Assembly: GCA_020161355.1 (NCBI GenBank)
Contig: JAIUOF010000001.1
Coordinates: forward strand, 992,001-1,056,000
Length of the DNA stretch: 64,000 bases
Origin: Bacteroidota bacterium
GTDB lineage: Bacteria > Bacteroidota > Bacteroidia > Cytophagales > Spirosomataceae
Direction: 5' to 3'
Part shown: piece by piece, positions 52,094-61,700 of the stretch
How the letters are laid out: each line of letters opens with the position of its first letter
Position numbering within the stretch: position 1 is the first letter of the stretch
The notes under the pieces: model-generated
Databases searched by the model: none
Told to the model about the DNA's origin: nothing
Seen by the model: only the letters and a program-made list of their open reading frames with translations
Translations under genes and position numbers: made by a program

Positions 52094-53014
52094 TTATTTC
52101 ATCCAATTATGTTCTTGCATCCATTCCGCCAATCTGTCGGGCCATTTGGCAACCGGACCGGTATTCGATTTTTTCATAGAGAAACCGTGCCCCCCCTTGT
52201 CATAAATATGCATTTCTGCTGGTATTTCCTTCGATTTGAGTGCTTTTACATACTCAATACTGTTTCCGACCAAAACCCCATCATCTATCGCATGGACCAA
52301 AAAAGCAGGTGGAGTATCTTTTTTTACCTGCAATTCGTTGGAATATTCTTTAATTTTTTCAACCGTGATATTTTTATTTAAGAGATTTTCTCTGGAGCCA
52401 AGATGTGCCAGGCCATCGGTAAAACTTATTACAGGATACATCAAAATGGAGAAATCAGGTCTTACACTAACCTCCGGATCGACAATTTCACCTACTTGGT
52501 GCCCAAAATGGGTTGAGGCCGTAGCCGCAAGATGTCCTCCGGCCGAAAAACCCATCACTCCTATTTTTGACGGACTGATTTTATAGACAGAAGCATTTTT
52601 TCTAACATACCTGATGGCTTGTTGCAAATCCTGTAAAGGTCTTATTTCAGAATTTTCAAAGAGTTCGGGCTGAGGTAGCCGGTATTTCAGGACAAATGCA
52701 GTAACACCTCTTTTGGCAAACCATTCTCCTATACTGGTACCTTCATGATCCCAGGCCAATATGTAATAGCCTCCGCCCGGACAAATGATTACCGCCGCAT
52801 CGGAAGTTTTATTTTTTGGAGAAAACACCGTCAAAGTAGGAACTGTGATATCTCTGAGGCGTGTAATTCCGTCAGTTTCTCCCACTTTTACATCTTCTTT
52901 TATGCTGACTCCGGACTTCAAACCAGGAGCAGGACCATTATAAAGGTTTATCACTTTAGATTGTGCATAGAGAAGGTTCATTGTTAAAAACCAGAAAAGT
53001 AAAATTTTTTTCAT
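52094..53014 (-). CDS. Exported alpha/beta hydrolase (BD-FAE/carbohydrate esterase-like)
   Basis: A 306-residue alpha/beta hydrolase with a signal peptide (MKKILLFWFLTMNLLYAQS). The oxyanion region is IICPGGGYYILAWDHEG, and the nucleophile Ser lies in GVMGFSAGGHLAATA. The catalytic Asp is probably in LVHAIDDGVLVGNSIEYV and the His in HIYDKGGHGFSM. This is the layout of bacterial xylan or acetyl esterases of the BD-FAE group that act on polysaccharide side chains in the periplasm. It lies between the T9SS surface protein and the PorE-like gene, both leftward, with 21 bases to the latter. Confidence 0.87.
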   Translation of the reverse strand: MKKILLFWFLTMNLLYAQSKVINLYNGPAPGLKSGVSIKEDVKVGETDGITRLRDITVPTLTVFSPKNKTSDAAVIICPGGGYYILAWDHEGTSIGEWFAKRGVTAFVLKYRLPQPELFENSEIRPLQDLQQAIRYVRKNASVYKISPSKIGVMGFSAGGHLAATASTHFGHQVGEIVDPEVSVRPDFSILMYPVISFTDGLAHLGSRENLLNKNITVEKIKEYSNELQVKKDTPPAFLVHAIDDGVLVGNSIEYVKALKSKEIPAEMHIYDKGGHGFSMKKSNTGPVAKWPDRLAEWMQEHNWMK

Positions 53015-53035
53015 CTATAAATTATTTAAGGAAAA

Positions 53036-55069
53036 TCATTCTGAATCCGAAGGTTTTATAAATTCAATTACTTTAAACTCAGTTCTGCGGTTTACCTGAT
53101 GTTCTTCTTCATTTTTGGCATTTTGGATGATAAGCTCAGTTTCACCATACCCTTTTGCCTCCAATCTTTCTTTAGAAATCCCCTTAATGCTCAAATAGTT
53201 AATTACGGCTTCGGCTCTTCTTTGAGAAAGTCTGATGTTGTATAAGTCTGAACCGCGAACATCGGTATGTGAGCCTAATTCTATTTTTATAGTTGGGTTA
53301 TCCTTGAGAATCTGAACCAGTTTATCAAGCTCTTTGGCAGCATCAGGTCTGATATCGTATTTGTCAAGATCATAATATATGTTTTCGAGCCTGAAGGTTT
53401 TTCCAATAAAAATCTGATCTAAATTGATATCGGTCAAGAAGGTGGTGTCTGTGACGGGCTTTGTAAGCAATGGGATGGGAATTGAACGACCATACATGGT
53501 GAATTCGGATCTTTTAGAAAGAAATCCATTTTTTTCGGCCAAAATCACATAATCGGTTTCCTCTTCCAATTTGATGGATTCGGATTTTCCATTAGGTAGT
53601 AAAAATTCTCCGATCTGCTCCTCTAACCCACCTTCAATTTTAAAAATCTTGATATTTGAAGAATCTAAGGCAACATATTTTCCTGAATTTTGGGCCAAAA
53701 CATTGACTTTCAAGTAATAATTAACAATTTTGGCAGATAACTCCCCACTGTTCCCCGTCTTTTTTTCAGAAGGGTTTTCACCATTTTCTGCAATTTCTTC
53801 TTTGGGTTGTGGAGGTGCCTGATAATAAAAAATGTCATCAGAACCTTTTCCTGCTGCACGATTGGATGTAAAAAACTGATTGCCATTTTCGTCAAAAGTC
53901 AGTCCAAAATCATCCATAGAGCTATTGTAGGGCAATCCGAGATTCTCGACAGTAATTTTTCCTCCTGACCTGACAGCTACAAACAAATCCAGTTTTCCAA
54001 GCCCGGGGTGCCCATCTGAAGCGAAATATAGCTTTCCATCTTCAGACACAAAGGGAAACATCTCATCACCGGCAGTATTGATACTTTTTCCCATGTTAGC
54101 AGCATTACCAAATCGACCCGATGCGTCCATGTTTACACGGTAAATATCGAGACCACCACTGCCGCCCGGGCGGTCTGAAGCAAAATACAGGGTCTTGCCA
54201 TCCCTCGAAAATGCAGGGGAGCCATCCCAGGAAGCAGAATCAGAGGCCGAAACAAGCTTAGGCTCTATCCAGCCCTCACCTGCCACATATCTGCTGATGT
54301 ACAGATCTACATCAGAAGAGTTATCCTTTCTTTTTCCTGAATTTCCTCTCGCAAACACCATTATTTTGCCGTCAGGAGTAAATGTTGGTGAACCTTCATT
54401 GCGATCAGGGTCCAGGATTTTTGAAGAAAAGGGCTCTGCAGCACCCTGAATACTCAAATCATCTTTGATTTTAACTTTATAAATACCTAGAAAAGGCAAG
54501 CCGTTGGAATAGGTTTTTTCTTTTTTGGAAGCAGAAAAAACCAGGTTTCCATCCTGAATAATACCGGAGTATTCGATTCCCGAAGTATTGATTTCTGATA
54601 AATTTTTAAATTCAATCCCCGCATTTTTTTCCTTTAGTGAGGCTATCATTTGCAGCGTATTGGTTTCACGCAAGGCCCTTTCGGTCAAAACTTTATCAGT
54701 AGGTTTAGATTCAAGGTATTTTTGAAAAAACTGTCTGGATTGCTCATATTCTTCATTGCTTTTGAGAGCGTAGGCATAGTAAAAGAGCACATCCGGGTCG
54801 TTGACTTTCTTATTGACTGCTTTTTCATAATAAGGCAGGGCTTCCAGCCAACGGTTTGACTGCCTGTAACATTCCGCAATTTTCAGGTTCAAAGTTCCCG
54901 CCTGACTGCTGTCAATCTCCTTTACTTTAAGAAACTCCTTAATAGCAATATCAAAATTGCCATTTTCCATACTATTGAGACCTCTTTTGAAGTTTTTTAA
55001 CTGGGAGTAACCCACAAAGGAATTTAACCCCAAAAACAACCCCAAAATCACAATTATAAATCTTCTCAT
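53036..55069 (-). CDS. OmpA-family protein with TPR and PD40 propeller (PorE-like)
   Basis: A 677-residue outer-membrane-associated protein. After a signal (MRRFIIVILGLFLGLNSFVGYSQ), a TPR region covers about residues 25-135. A PD40/WD40-like propeller follows, with repeated blades such as NEGSPTFTPDGKIMVFARG, WDGSPAFSRDGKTLYFASD and DEMFPFVSEDGKLYFASDG, then a small carboxypeptidase-regulatory-like domain (about 450-540). The C-terminal OmpA domain has YYDLDKYDIRPDAAKELDKL and the peptidoglycan-binding GSHTDVRGSDLYNIRLSQRR. TPR-PD40-CRD-OmpA is the architecture of PorE of the T9SS. The start at 55069 is chosen because the -7 box overlaps the upstream ATG at 55126. Confidence 0.88.
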   Translation of the reverse strand: MRRFIIVILGLFLGLNSFVGYSQLKNFKRGLNSMENGNFDIAIKEFLKVKEIDSSQAGTLNLKIAECYRQSNRWLEALPYYEKAVNKKVNDPDVLFYYAYALKSNEEYEQSRQFFQKYLESKPTDKVLTERALRETNTLQMIASLKEKNAGIEFKNLSEINTSGIEYSGIIQDGNLVFSASKKEKTYSNGLPFLGIYKVKIKDDLSIQGAAEPFSSKILDPDRNEGSPTFTPDGKIMVFARGNSGKRKDNSSDVDLYISRYVAGEGWIEPKLVSASDSASWDGSPAFSRDGKTLYFASDRPGGSGGLDIYRVNMDASGRFGNAANMGKSINTAGDEMFPFVSEDGKLYFASDGHPGLGKLDLFVAVRSGGKITVENLGLPYNSSMDDFGLTFDENGNQFFTSNRAAGKGSDDIFYYQAPPQPKEEIAENGENPSEKKTGNSGELSAKIVNYYLKVNVLAQNSGKYVALDSSNIKIFKIEGGLEEQIGEFLLPNGKSESIKLEEETDYVILAEKNGFLSKRSEFTMYGRSIPIPLLTKPVTDTTFLTDINLDQIFIGKTFRLENIYYDLDKYDIRPDAAKELDKLVQILKDNPTIKIELGSHTDVRGSDLYNIRLSQRRAEAVINYLSIKGISKERLEAKGYGETELIIQNAKNEEEHQVNRRTEFKVIEFIKPSDSE

Positions 55070-55446
55070 AAATCTTTTCACAAAAATTCTTTCCGGCCTG
55101 GATCCAAAAAAAACGATTTTTAACAAATATAAAACGGCTCTGACTTTTTATTGTTGTGAAATTTGAAAAATTGCAAAAATGAGTACCGGATAAGGCTTGT
55201 ATATTAAGAATCGATTAAAATCCGAGGCAACATCCTCTCAATAAAAATATAAATATCTCACTTATAGTAAATTATAAATGAAAAATATTGATTTATTTAG
55301 GAAAAAAATTTGGAAATACAAATTATACTTCTACCTTTACGGCGTTTTCGAGTTTTCTTCGTTTGCCTTTCTGGTATAATTACCAATTATTCTTTGAATT
55401 AGCTACGTTGTTTTGCTCTATTTTTCAAATTTTATTTTTTTTTCAA
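55070..55446. other. Intergenic region between divergent PorE-like and RRM genes
   Basis: 377 bases, AT-rich. It holds the PorE-like promoter box on the minus strand at its left and a TACCTTTA sequence (55332-55339), one base off the -7 consensus on the plus strand, which would give the RRM mRNA a leader of about 100 bases. T-rich runs precede the RRM start. No RNA gene is recognised. Confidence 0.45.
55124..55131 (-). promoter_or_regulatory. -7 promoter box of the PorE-like gene
   Basis: Reads TATATTTG on the minus strand. It overlaps the ATG at 55126, so the first usable start is the ATG at 55069 with a leader of about 45 bases. Confidence 0.55.
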
Positions 55447-55719
55447 ATGAACATTTTCGTAGCAAAATTGAATTACGACACTTCTGATGACACTCTATTG
55501 GGTGCATTTGAAGAATTTGGCACAGTTGACTCAGCCAAAATCATCATGGACAAATTTACAGGTCGCTCAAAAGGCTTTGGCTTTGTAGAAATGCCTAATG
55601 ACGCTGAAGCAAAAAATGCCATTAACGCTCTGAATGAAACAGAACTTGACGGACGTACAATTGTGGTTAAAGTAGCTGAACCAAAAGGCGAAAGACCTCA
55701 AAGAAGAGAAAGATATTAA
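55447..55719 (+). CDS. RNA-recognition-motif protein
   Basis: A 90-residue protein with a single RRM. RNP2 is IFVAKL at residues 3-8 and RNP1 is KGFGFVEM at residues 42-49, with the expected aromatic positions. The strand DGRTIVVKVAEPKGE completes the fold, and a short Arg-rich tail (RPQRRERY) follows. Such small RRM proteins occur in Bacteroidota and Cyanobacteria, often respond to cold and may bind many mRNAs. The ATG at 55447 is chosen over the open frame back to 55288, which adds a hydrophobic non-RRM segment. A strong terminator follows. Confidence 0.92.
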   Translation: MNIFVAKLNYDTSDDTLLGAFEEFGTVDSAKIIMDKFTGRSKGFGFVEMPNDAEAKNAINALNETELDGRTIVVKVAEPKGERPQRRERY

Positions 55720-55740
55720 TCCGTCGTGATTCAATTTGAG

Positions 55741-55770
55741 AAGAGCCCCACAATGTGAGGCTCTTTTTTT
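55741..55770 (+). terminator. Terminator after the RRM gene
   Basis: Stem AAGAGCC/GGCTCTT with an inner CAC/GTG pair, followed by T8. It overlaps the end of the convergent small membrane-protein gene. Confidence 0.85.
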
Positions 55771-55975
55771 ATTCTTTTTTGTCGCCGGTATTAAGCCCTA
55801 TAATCGTATAAAGCGGGCAAAAACTAACTAAACTGGTAAGTAAAAATACAACTGCTATTACCAATGCCACCACTCCCCACGTACCTGTGAGTGTGCCGTT
55901 GTAATAAAGAAATGCGAGCACAAGAGCTACCAATACCCGAAGCCCTCTGTCAATCAATCCCATGTTTTTTTTCAT
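55769..55975 (-). CDS. DUF2892 (YgaP transmembrane) family protein
   Basis: A 68-residue membrane protein with two hydrophobic helices: VLVALVLAFLYYNGTLTG and WGVVALVIAVVFLLTSLV. The order NMGLIDRGLRVLVAL, then the TG-x-WG turn, then SFCPLYTIIGLNT with the conserved Cys-Pro-x-Tyr is the DUF2892 hallmark, also seen as the membrane domain of the rhodanese YgaP. Function is unknown. It converges with the RRM gene, and its stop codon overlaps the T run of the RRM terminator. Confidence 0.88.
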   Translation of the reverse strand: MKKNMGLIDRGLRVLVALVLAFLYYNGTLTGTWGVVALVIAVVFLLTSLVSFCPLYTIIGLNTGDKKE

Positions 55976-56156
55976 AATAATTTAAGGTTTGTTTCTCTAA
56001 AAATAATTCATAATTATCTGAAATCAAAGCAATATGATAAAAAATATCAGCTTAAAAATTGGCAGTTCACTTTTTAAAAGACAGAAAGAAAGGCTTTACT
56101 TTCGATTAATAAAAGGCTTCAATTTTCAAATTATCAGGAGGTAATTGGAAAGTCGA

Positions 56157-56188
56157 TTTGTCAAAACCTGAGAATTAGAGTAATTTTG
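56157..56188 (+). promoter_or_regulatory. Promoter of ychF (-33 TTTG, -7 TAATTTTG)
   Basis: TTTG at 56157-56160 and TAATTTTG at 56181-56188 are 20 bases apart, the best-spaced promoter pair in the window together with that of rpe. Confidence 0.7.
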
Positions 56189-56206
56189 CGTAAAAATTAA
56201 GAAAAT

Positions 56207-57310
56207 ATGGCTTTAAGAGCTGGAATAGTAGGCTTACCCAATGTTGGAAAATCAACACTTTTTAATGCAGTTTCGACCAGTGCAAAAGCACAGGCTTCAA
56301 ATTATAGATTTTGTACCATAGACCCCAACGTAGGACTGGTTGATGTACCCGATACCCGCCTGGACCAATTGGAAGAAATTGTAAAACCTAACCGAGTAGT
56401 GCCTACTCAGATTGAGATAGTAGATATTGCCGGACTAGTGAAAGGTGCCAGCCGTGGTGAAGGACTTGGAAATAAATTTTTGGCCAATATACGTGAAGTA
56501 GATGCTATCATACATGTTGTGAGATGTTTCGAAGATGAAAACGTGCTACGGGAAGAAGGTCAAATCAACCCCGTTTCTGATAAAGAAATAATTGATACTG
56601 AGCTACAGTTGAAAGATCTGGAGAGTGTAGAAAAAAAGATCCAAAAAATAGCAAAACAAGCCAGAGTAGGCGGAGATGCTCAGGCAAAAATCGAGCTGGA
56701 AGTGTGCGAAAGAGTAAAAGCGTGGCTTGAGCAAGGCAAAAATGTAAGACAACTTGGACTTACAAAGGAGGAGATGTTTGCCATTGATGATATGTTTTTA
56801 TTAACGGTTAAACCTACGCTTTATGTTGCTAATGTGGATGAAGCCTCCATGTTGACAGGCAATAAATACTCTGAAATGCTACAGAAAGTGGCAGACGAAG
56901 AAGGAAACCAACTGATTGTGTTGAACAATTCAATCGAAGCACAGATTTCGGAAATGGAAGACCCTGATGATAAGGCCATGTTTTTTGAAGAATATAAAAT
57001 GACCGAGCCTGGATTAAATAAATTGATTCGGTCGGCATATACACTTCTTGATTTGGCTACCTATTTCACTGCCGGAGTACAGGAAGTAAGAGCATGGACC
57101 ATACATAAAGGCTGGAAAGCCCCTCAGGCCGCTGGTGTAATTCATACCGATTTTGAAAAAGGATTTATCAAAGCGGAAGTAATAGCTTTTGAAGACCGCA
57201 TAAAATATGGCACTGAAGCCGCATGTCGTGAAGCCGGAAAACTGAGAATAGAAGGAAAAGAATATGTGGTTAAGGATGGAGATGTGATGCATTTCAGATT
57301 TAATGTCTGA
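56207..57310 (+). CDS. ychF: YchF/OLA1-family ATPase
   Basis: A 367-residue Obg-like P-loop protein that binds ribosomes. G1 is GLPNVGKST at residues 9-17, the G3 region reads [19 protein letters not shown], and the specificity motif is NVDE (in [10 protein letters not shown]) instead of the GTPase NKxD, which explains its ATP preference. The C-terminal TGS domain holds the final [15 protein letters not shown] and [18 protein letters not shown]. Coiled-coil helices lie between residues 120 and 200. It has a consensus promoter and converges with the helicase gene. Confidence 0.96.
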   Translation: MALRAGIVGLPNVGKSTLFNAVSTSAKAQASNYRFCTIDPNVGLVDVPDTRLDQLEEIVKPNRVVPTQIEIVDIAGLVKGASRGEGLGNKFLANIREVDAIIHVVRCFEDENVLREEGQINPVSDKEIIDTELQLKDLESVEKKIQKIAKQARVGGDAQAKIELEVCERVKAWLEQGKNVRQLGLTKEEMFAIDDMFLLTVKPTLYVANVDEASMLTGNKYSEMLQKVADEEGNQLIVLNNSIEAQISEMEDPDDKAMFFEEYKMTEPGLNKLIRSAYTLLDLATYFTAGVQEVRAWTIHKGWKAPQAAGVIHTDFEKGFIKAEVIAFEDRIKYGTEAACREAGKLRIEGKEYVVKDGDVMHFRFNV

Positions 57311-57330
57311 AAAAATGATATGACTTTTAA

Positions 57331-57359
57331 GAAGAGGCAGCCCCAAAAGCTGCCTCTTC
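57331..57359. terminator. Hairpin between convergent ychF and helicase genes
   Basis: Perfect 11-bp stem GAAGAGGCAGC/GCTGCCTCTTC with a seven-base loop, centred in the 51-base gap. T runs are short on both sides, but position and stem strength suit a bidirectional terminator. Confidence 0.7.
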
Positions 57360-57361
57360 AT

Positions 57362-58660
57362 TTATCTGGCCACTTCAATTTTCATTTTTTTACCTTTGAT
57401 TTTCTGGTCTTTTACGGTTTTCAGAAATGAACCCAATTTAGAACTTTTGACTGCTATAAAGGAAACAAAATCCTGCACTTCTATTCTGCCCAAATCCTCT
57501 TTATTAAGCCCCCCTTTTTGTAAACAAAACCCCACAATATCGATTTTGTTGATTTTGTCTTTTTTCCCGCCACTTATGTAAACCGTACTCCAAATTTCCT
57601 TTGCCGGGAGTGATTGTTTTTCATCCAGAATAAGTTCAGTGACTAAATCCCCAATATAGTCCGGTAATTTTTCTCCATGGTTATCAAAAAAATAGGTTGT
57701 TCCGCTGGCATTCATTCTGGCAGTGCGGCCATTGCGATGCACAAATTCCTGAGCATGAAAGGGAAGAGAATAGTGTATAACATTCTCAATTTCAGGAATA
57801 TCCAAACCTCTTGCCGCTAAATCGGTGCTTATCAAATACCTTACACTACCGTTTCGAAATTTTATCAAAGCTTTTTCCCGATCAACTTGTTCTATTTTCC
57901 CATGAAAAATCACACAATTGATTTGTTTCTTGTTTAATAAACCGGCAAGCTCCTCCACTTCATCACGTTGGTTGCAAAAGATCAAAGTTGGTTCCTGAGA
58001 AATTTGCCCCAAAAGAGTAATTAAAGATTGAGACTTATTTTTTGTTTTCACAAATCTCAAACTCAAATTTTGGTTTCCCGACGTTCCATCAAGAAAATCC
58101 AAAACATTTAAATGTTCAGAATCCACAAATTCCGGGATACTGATTCCCTGGGTAGCCGAAACAAAAATCTGTTTTTCGGGCTTTGGAAGATTACTTAAGA
58201 TAAATTGAATCTGCTCATGAAAACCCATCTCCAGTGACTTGTCAAATTCATCGTAAACAAGGGTTTTAATATTTTTGGATTGAATTGTATTACGGGTAAA
58301 ATGATCAGCGATACGGCCTGGAGTGCCCACTAGTACTGATGGCGGATTTTTGAGGTTATTCATCTCGACTTCCATGGTATGGCCCCCATAAAAAGAATTG
58401 ATTTTAATTCCGGTGCCCATTTCTCGCCAAACTGACTCAATTTGCATCGCCAACTCACGGGAAGGTGCCAAAATAAGTACCTGTATTTGAGGCAAATCCT
58501 TATTGATAATATCCAGCAAAGGAATCAAAAATGCCAGTGTTTTTCCAGAACCTGTGGGAGATAAAAGTAAAGTATTTTTATTCTCTGAAATGCTTTTCTC
58601 TGCCTCAATCTGCATTTCATTTCTCTCTGCAATTCCAAGTTTCTTTAAGATTTTTTCCAT
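57362..58660 (-). CDS. DEAD-box RNA helicase with DbpA RNA-binding domain
   Basis: A 432-residue helicase. Motif I is SPTGSGKT (residues 34-41), Ia is APSRELAMQ, Ib VGTPGRIADH, motif II is DEFD (residues 137-140, in place of DEAD), motif III SATQG, then LIFCNQRDEV, STDLAARGLDIP and HRNGRTARM for motifs IV-VI. The C-terminal 80 residues (TVYISGGKKDKINKIDIVGF...) are the DbpA-type RNA-binding domain, so it may act on 23S rRNA during ribosome assembly. The N-terminal Q motif is shortened (NEMQIEAEKSI). The -7 box TACCTTTG lies four bases before the ATG. Confidence 0.88.
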   Translation of the reverse strand: MEKILKKLGIAERNEMQIEAEKSISENKNTLLLSPTGSGKTLAFLIPLLDIINKDLPQIQVLILAPSRELAMQIESVWREMGTGIKINSFYGGHTMEVEMNNLKNPPSVLVGTPGRIADHFTRNTIQSKNIKTLVYDEFDKSLEMGFHEQIQFILSNLPKPEKQIFVSATQGISIPEFVDSEHLNVLDFLDGTSGNQNLSLRFVKTKNKSQSLITLLGQISQEPTLIFCNQRDEVEELAGLLNKKQINCVIFHGKIEQVDREKALIKFRNGSVRYLISTDLAARGLDIPEIENVIHYSLPFHAQEFVHRNGRTARMNASGTTYFFDNHGEKLPDYIGDLVTELILDEKQSLPAKEIWSTVYISGGKKDKINKIDIVGFCLQKGGLNKEDLGRIEVQDFVSFIAVKSSKLGSFLKTVKDQKIKGKKMKIEVAR

Positions 58661-58664
58661 TTTG

Positions 58665-58672
58665 CAAAGGTA
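58665..58672 (-). promoter_or_regulatory. -7 promoter box of the DbpA-like helicase
   Basis: Reads TACCTTTG on the minus strand, then CAAA, then ATG. The same four-base distance as for uvrA and the HAD gene. Confidence 0.6.
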
Positions 58673-58699
58673 GATAAAGATTTGGGGATATTTTCAGAC

Positions 58700-58729
58700 G
58701 AAAAATGTCACCCGGTTCCAGGTGACATT
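58700..58729 (-). terminator. Terminator of the GH3/beta-lactamase gene
   Basis: Perfect 9-bp stem AATGTCACC/GGTGACATT with an eight-base loop; on the minus strand it runs into TTTTTC. It lies 45 bases after the stop codon and upstream of the helicase promoter. Confidence 0.8.
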
Positions 58730-58774
58730 ATCTTAAAAGGTTTTTCTTTTTTTGAATGACAAAATTCTCTGATC

Positions 58775-61700
58775 TTACTTACCTTTTATAGTCTTAATTA
58801 TTTGATTTCCAACCTCTGTCCTGATATTCAGAGAGCCAATTTTGTTATTGTCCCGGGTAGGATAAACTCTGTTTGATAAAAATACATAAGTGAGGTCATA
58901 TTGCGGATCAACCCAATAAAACGTTCCGGTAAAACCCGAATGCCCATAGCTTTTTGACGATGCCATTTGAGGTCCGTTGGAGATTTTTTTATTAAAATCA
59001 AGCTTATCAAAGGCGATTCCACGACGGTTACCTTCATAAGGAAACTGATAGTCGGTGAAATTATCTACTATTTCGGGTTTAATGAATTGTTTTCCTCCAA
59101 AATACCCTTTTTGAAGATACAACTGCAACAATTTGCTCAGGTCATTGGCATTTCCGAATAAGCCGGCGTGACCCGAAACTCCTCCAAGCATACCAGCGGC
59201 CTCATCATGCACATACCCGTGTACAAGTGTTTTTCTATATAAAATATCTTTTTCGGTAGGAACAATTCTATTTAAACTAAATTGTTTTTTGGGATTATAA
59301 GTCAATGAATATGCACCTATAGCTCTGTAGGTTTCTTTCAAATAAGTCTCCATGTCTTTTCCAGTTATTGTTGGAATGATAAAAGGATAAGTCATATAAT
59401 GCAAGTCGCTGTAAACATATCCCTGAGCAGGATTTACAGGAGAATCCTTTATTTGCTGCATGATAACAGGTATGTAGTTTTTATTCATAAACATCGAATC
59501 AATGATTTCAATGGCATATTCATCGGATTTTGAATTTGAAAAAATACCTGGTTTCCATGAAATAGTTTCAGCATTGACTGTTTTGTTCCAAATCGCTTTA
59601 TTGGTTTTTAAGGTTTGGGCGTATTCAATGGTATATTTTGGAGCTTTTTTAAACAATTTCTGGAAGAAATTCTGCTTTTGGTAGGTTTTCAAAAAATCAT
59701 TCTCCAGCTCGGGATGGAGAGCAACGGCTTTTTGCAAAGTAGCAATACTATCTACACAATTAACCCAAAAAGGAATGAAAGCCTTCAAACCCGCCCGATG
59801 GGTGAGCATATCTCTGAAAGTGAGGTTTTCCTTATTTGAGCCTTTAAATTCAGGATAATAATCAGCAAATGTTTTATCGATATCAAATTTTCCTTCACTG
59901 GTAAGTTGCATAATCGCCAAACCGGCAGTGGTGGTTTTGGTTACGCTGGCAAAATCGTAAATATCATCAGGTCTGACAGTGCCTTTGGGGAAAGTTCCGT
60001 TTGATTTTAGCTGTTTTTGAGCCGTAAAATTATTGGGATTATCCATAACGTCTGATTGATTTCCTTTCTCGAAATCCGGCTTTGCCCTCAAAACCTTTTC
60101 ATTTTGATCGGCTTGTTCATAAGTTTGAAATCCAAATGCTTTTTGGTAAATCACTCTACCTTTTTTTGCCACCTGCATTACAGCTCCAGGATAAGCTTTT
60201 TCTTTTAAACCCAGATTAAGCACCGAGTCAATTCTACGGTTAAAAATCTTGCTGTCAAGACCAACCATTTCCGGAATTCCATAAGAAAGACGCCCAATGT
60301 TGGAGACATTTATACCATCATTGAATTTATATTTTTCATTGATACTTACAGGTAATCTTCCGGTTATATCAATTCCTCCAAAAACAGCCATCGCAGCTGC
60401 TTCTTCTGTATATTTTGATAATTGGCCTGTCAAAATGAGGCCATCAAAGGCATCAATATTTTCGTATTTATCAAGTGCATAAATATTTCCAAAAACTACC
60501 AAAATTGCATCCTTTCTTTTGGAAATTTCATTAATAATAGCCTGATTCACAGGATTTACGCCATATTTTGCTCCCGGTCTGATATTGCTAAGATGCAAAC
60601 CCACAATCAAATTTCCGGCTTTTTGGATGGTTTCAAGGTCAGATTTTAATCTAGCAGAATCGACTTTTGATGAATTAATATTTAAAGTAGAAATCTGTGT
60701 ATAATTTGCGGACATTTTCTGAAAATCAGTCAAATTATCATTGTCAATTGATACCACTAAAGTATTCTTAGTCAAATCTTTAACAGGGATAATTTCGTTT
60801 TTGTTTGAGAGTGCAATAAGCGTTTTTTCAGCCATTACTCTGTTCAAAAAGTCAGATTCTATGGTATTTAAATCTTCAATAAGGCCTTCCAGTTTTATGG
60901 GCTTGTAATTATCCAGGCCCACCCACGATTTAGCTTTCAGGATTTTTTTTACCCGCTGATCCAAAATTTCAACAGGTAATTTTTTGGAATCAATGGCTGC
61001 TTTGATGGCTTCTACTGCTAGTGATACATCTTCAAAAGTTTCAAGAATATCGTTACCTGCCAAAATGGCTTTCACCAAAGCTTCTCCGTTGGGAAAATAT
61101 TTTACAGCCCCCTGCATATCCATGGCGTCGGTAAAAGTCAGTCCTTCAAAACCCAGCTCCTTTCTGAGTAAGTCAGAAACAATATTTGTAGAAAAAGTCG
61201 ATGCCAGATTGGGCGTATTATCCAGAGAAGGAATACTCAAATGAGCGGTCATCACCCCAGACAATCCATTATTTATGAGATATTTAAATGGAAATAGTTC
61301 AGTATCAGAAAGGTGCTGTTTATCATGAGAAATCACAGGCAAATCATAGTGTGAATCCACGCCCGTATCACCGTGACCCGGAAAATGCTTGGCTGTAGTG
61401 AGGAGTTTCTGGCTTTGCATACCCATCATATAAGCCAATGCTTTGTTACTGACGGCCAATTTATCCTCCCCAAACGACCTAAAGTTAATAACAGGATTTT
61501 TAGGATTATTGTTAATATCCACAACCGGAGCATAATTTACATGAATACCGATTCTTTTTGATTGCCTGGCCACTTCCTGTCCCATCCTGTAAATTAAATC
61601 TTCGCCACCCGGCATAGCACCCAAAGCCATCTGATAAGGAAAACGTACCGTACTATCGAGTCGCATGGCCATACCCCATTCCATATCTACTCCGATAAGC

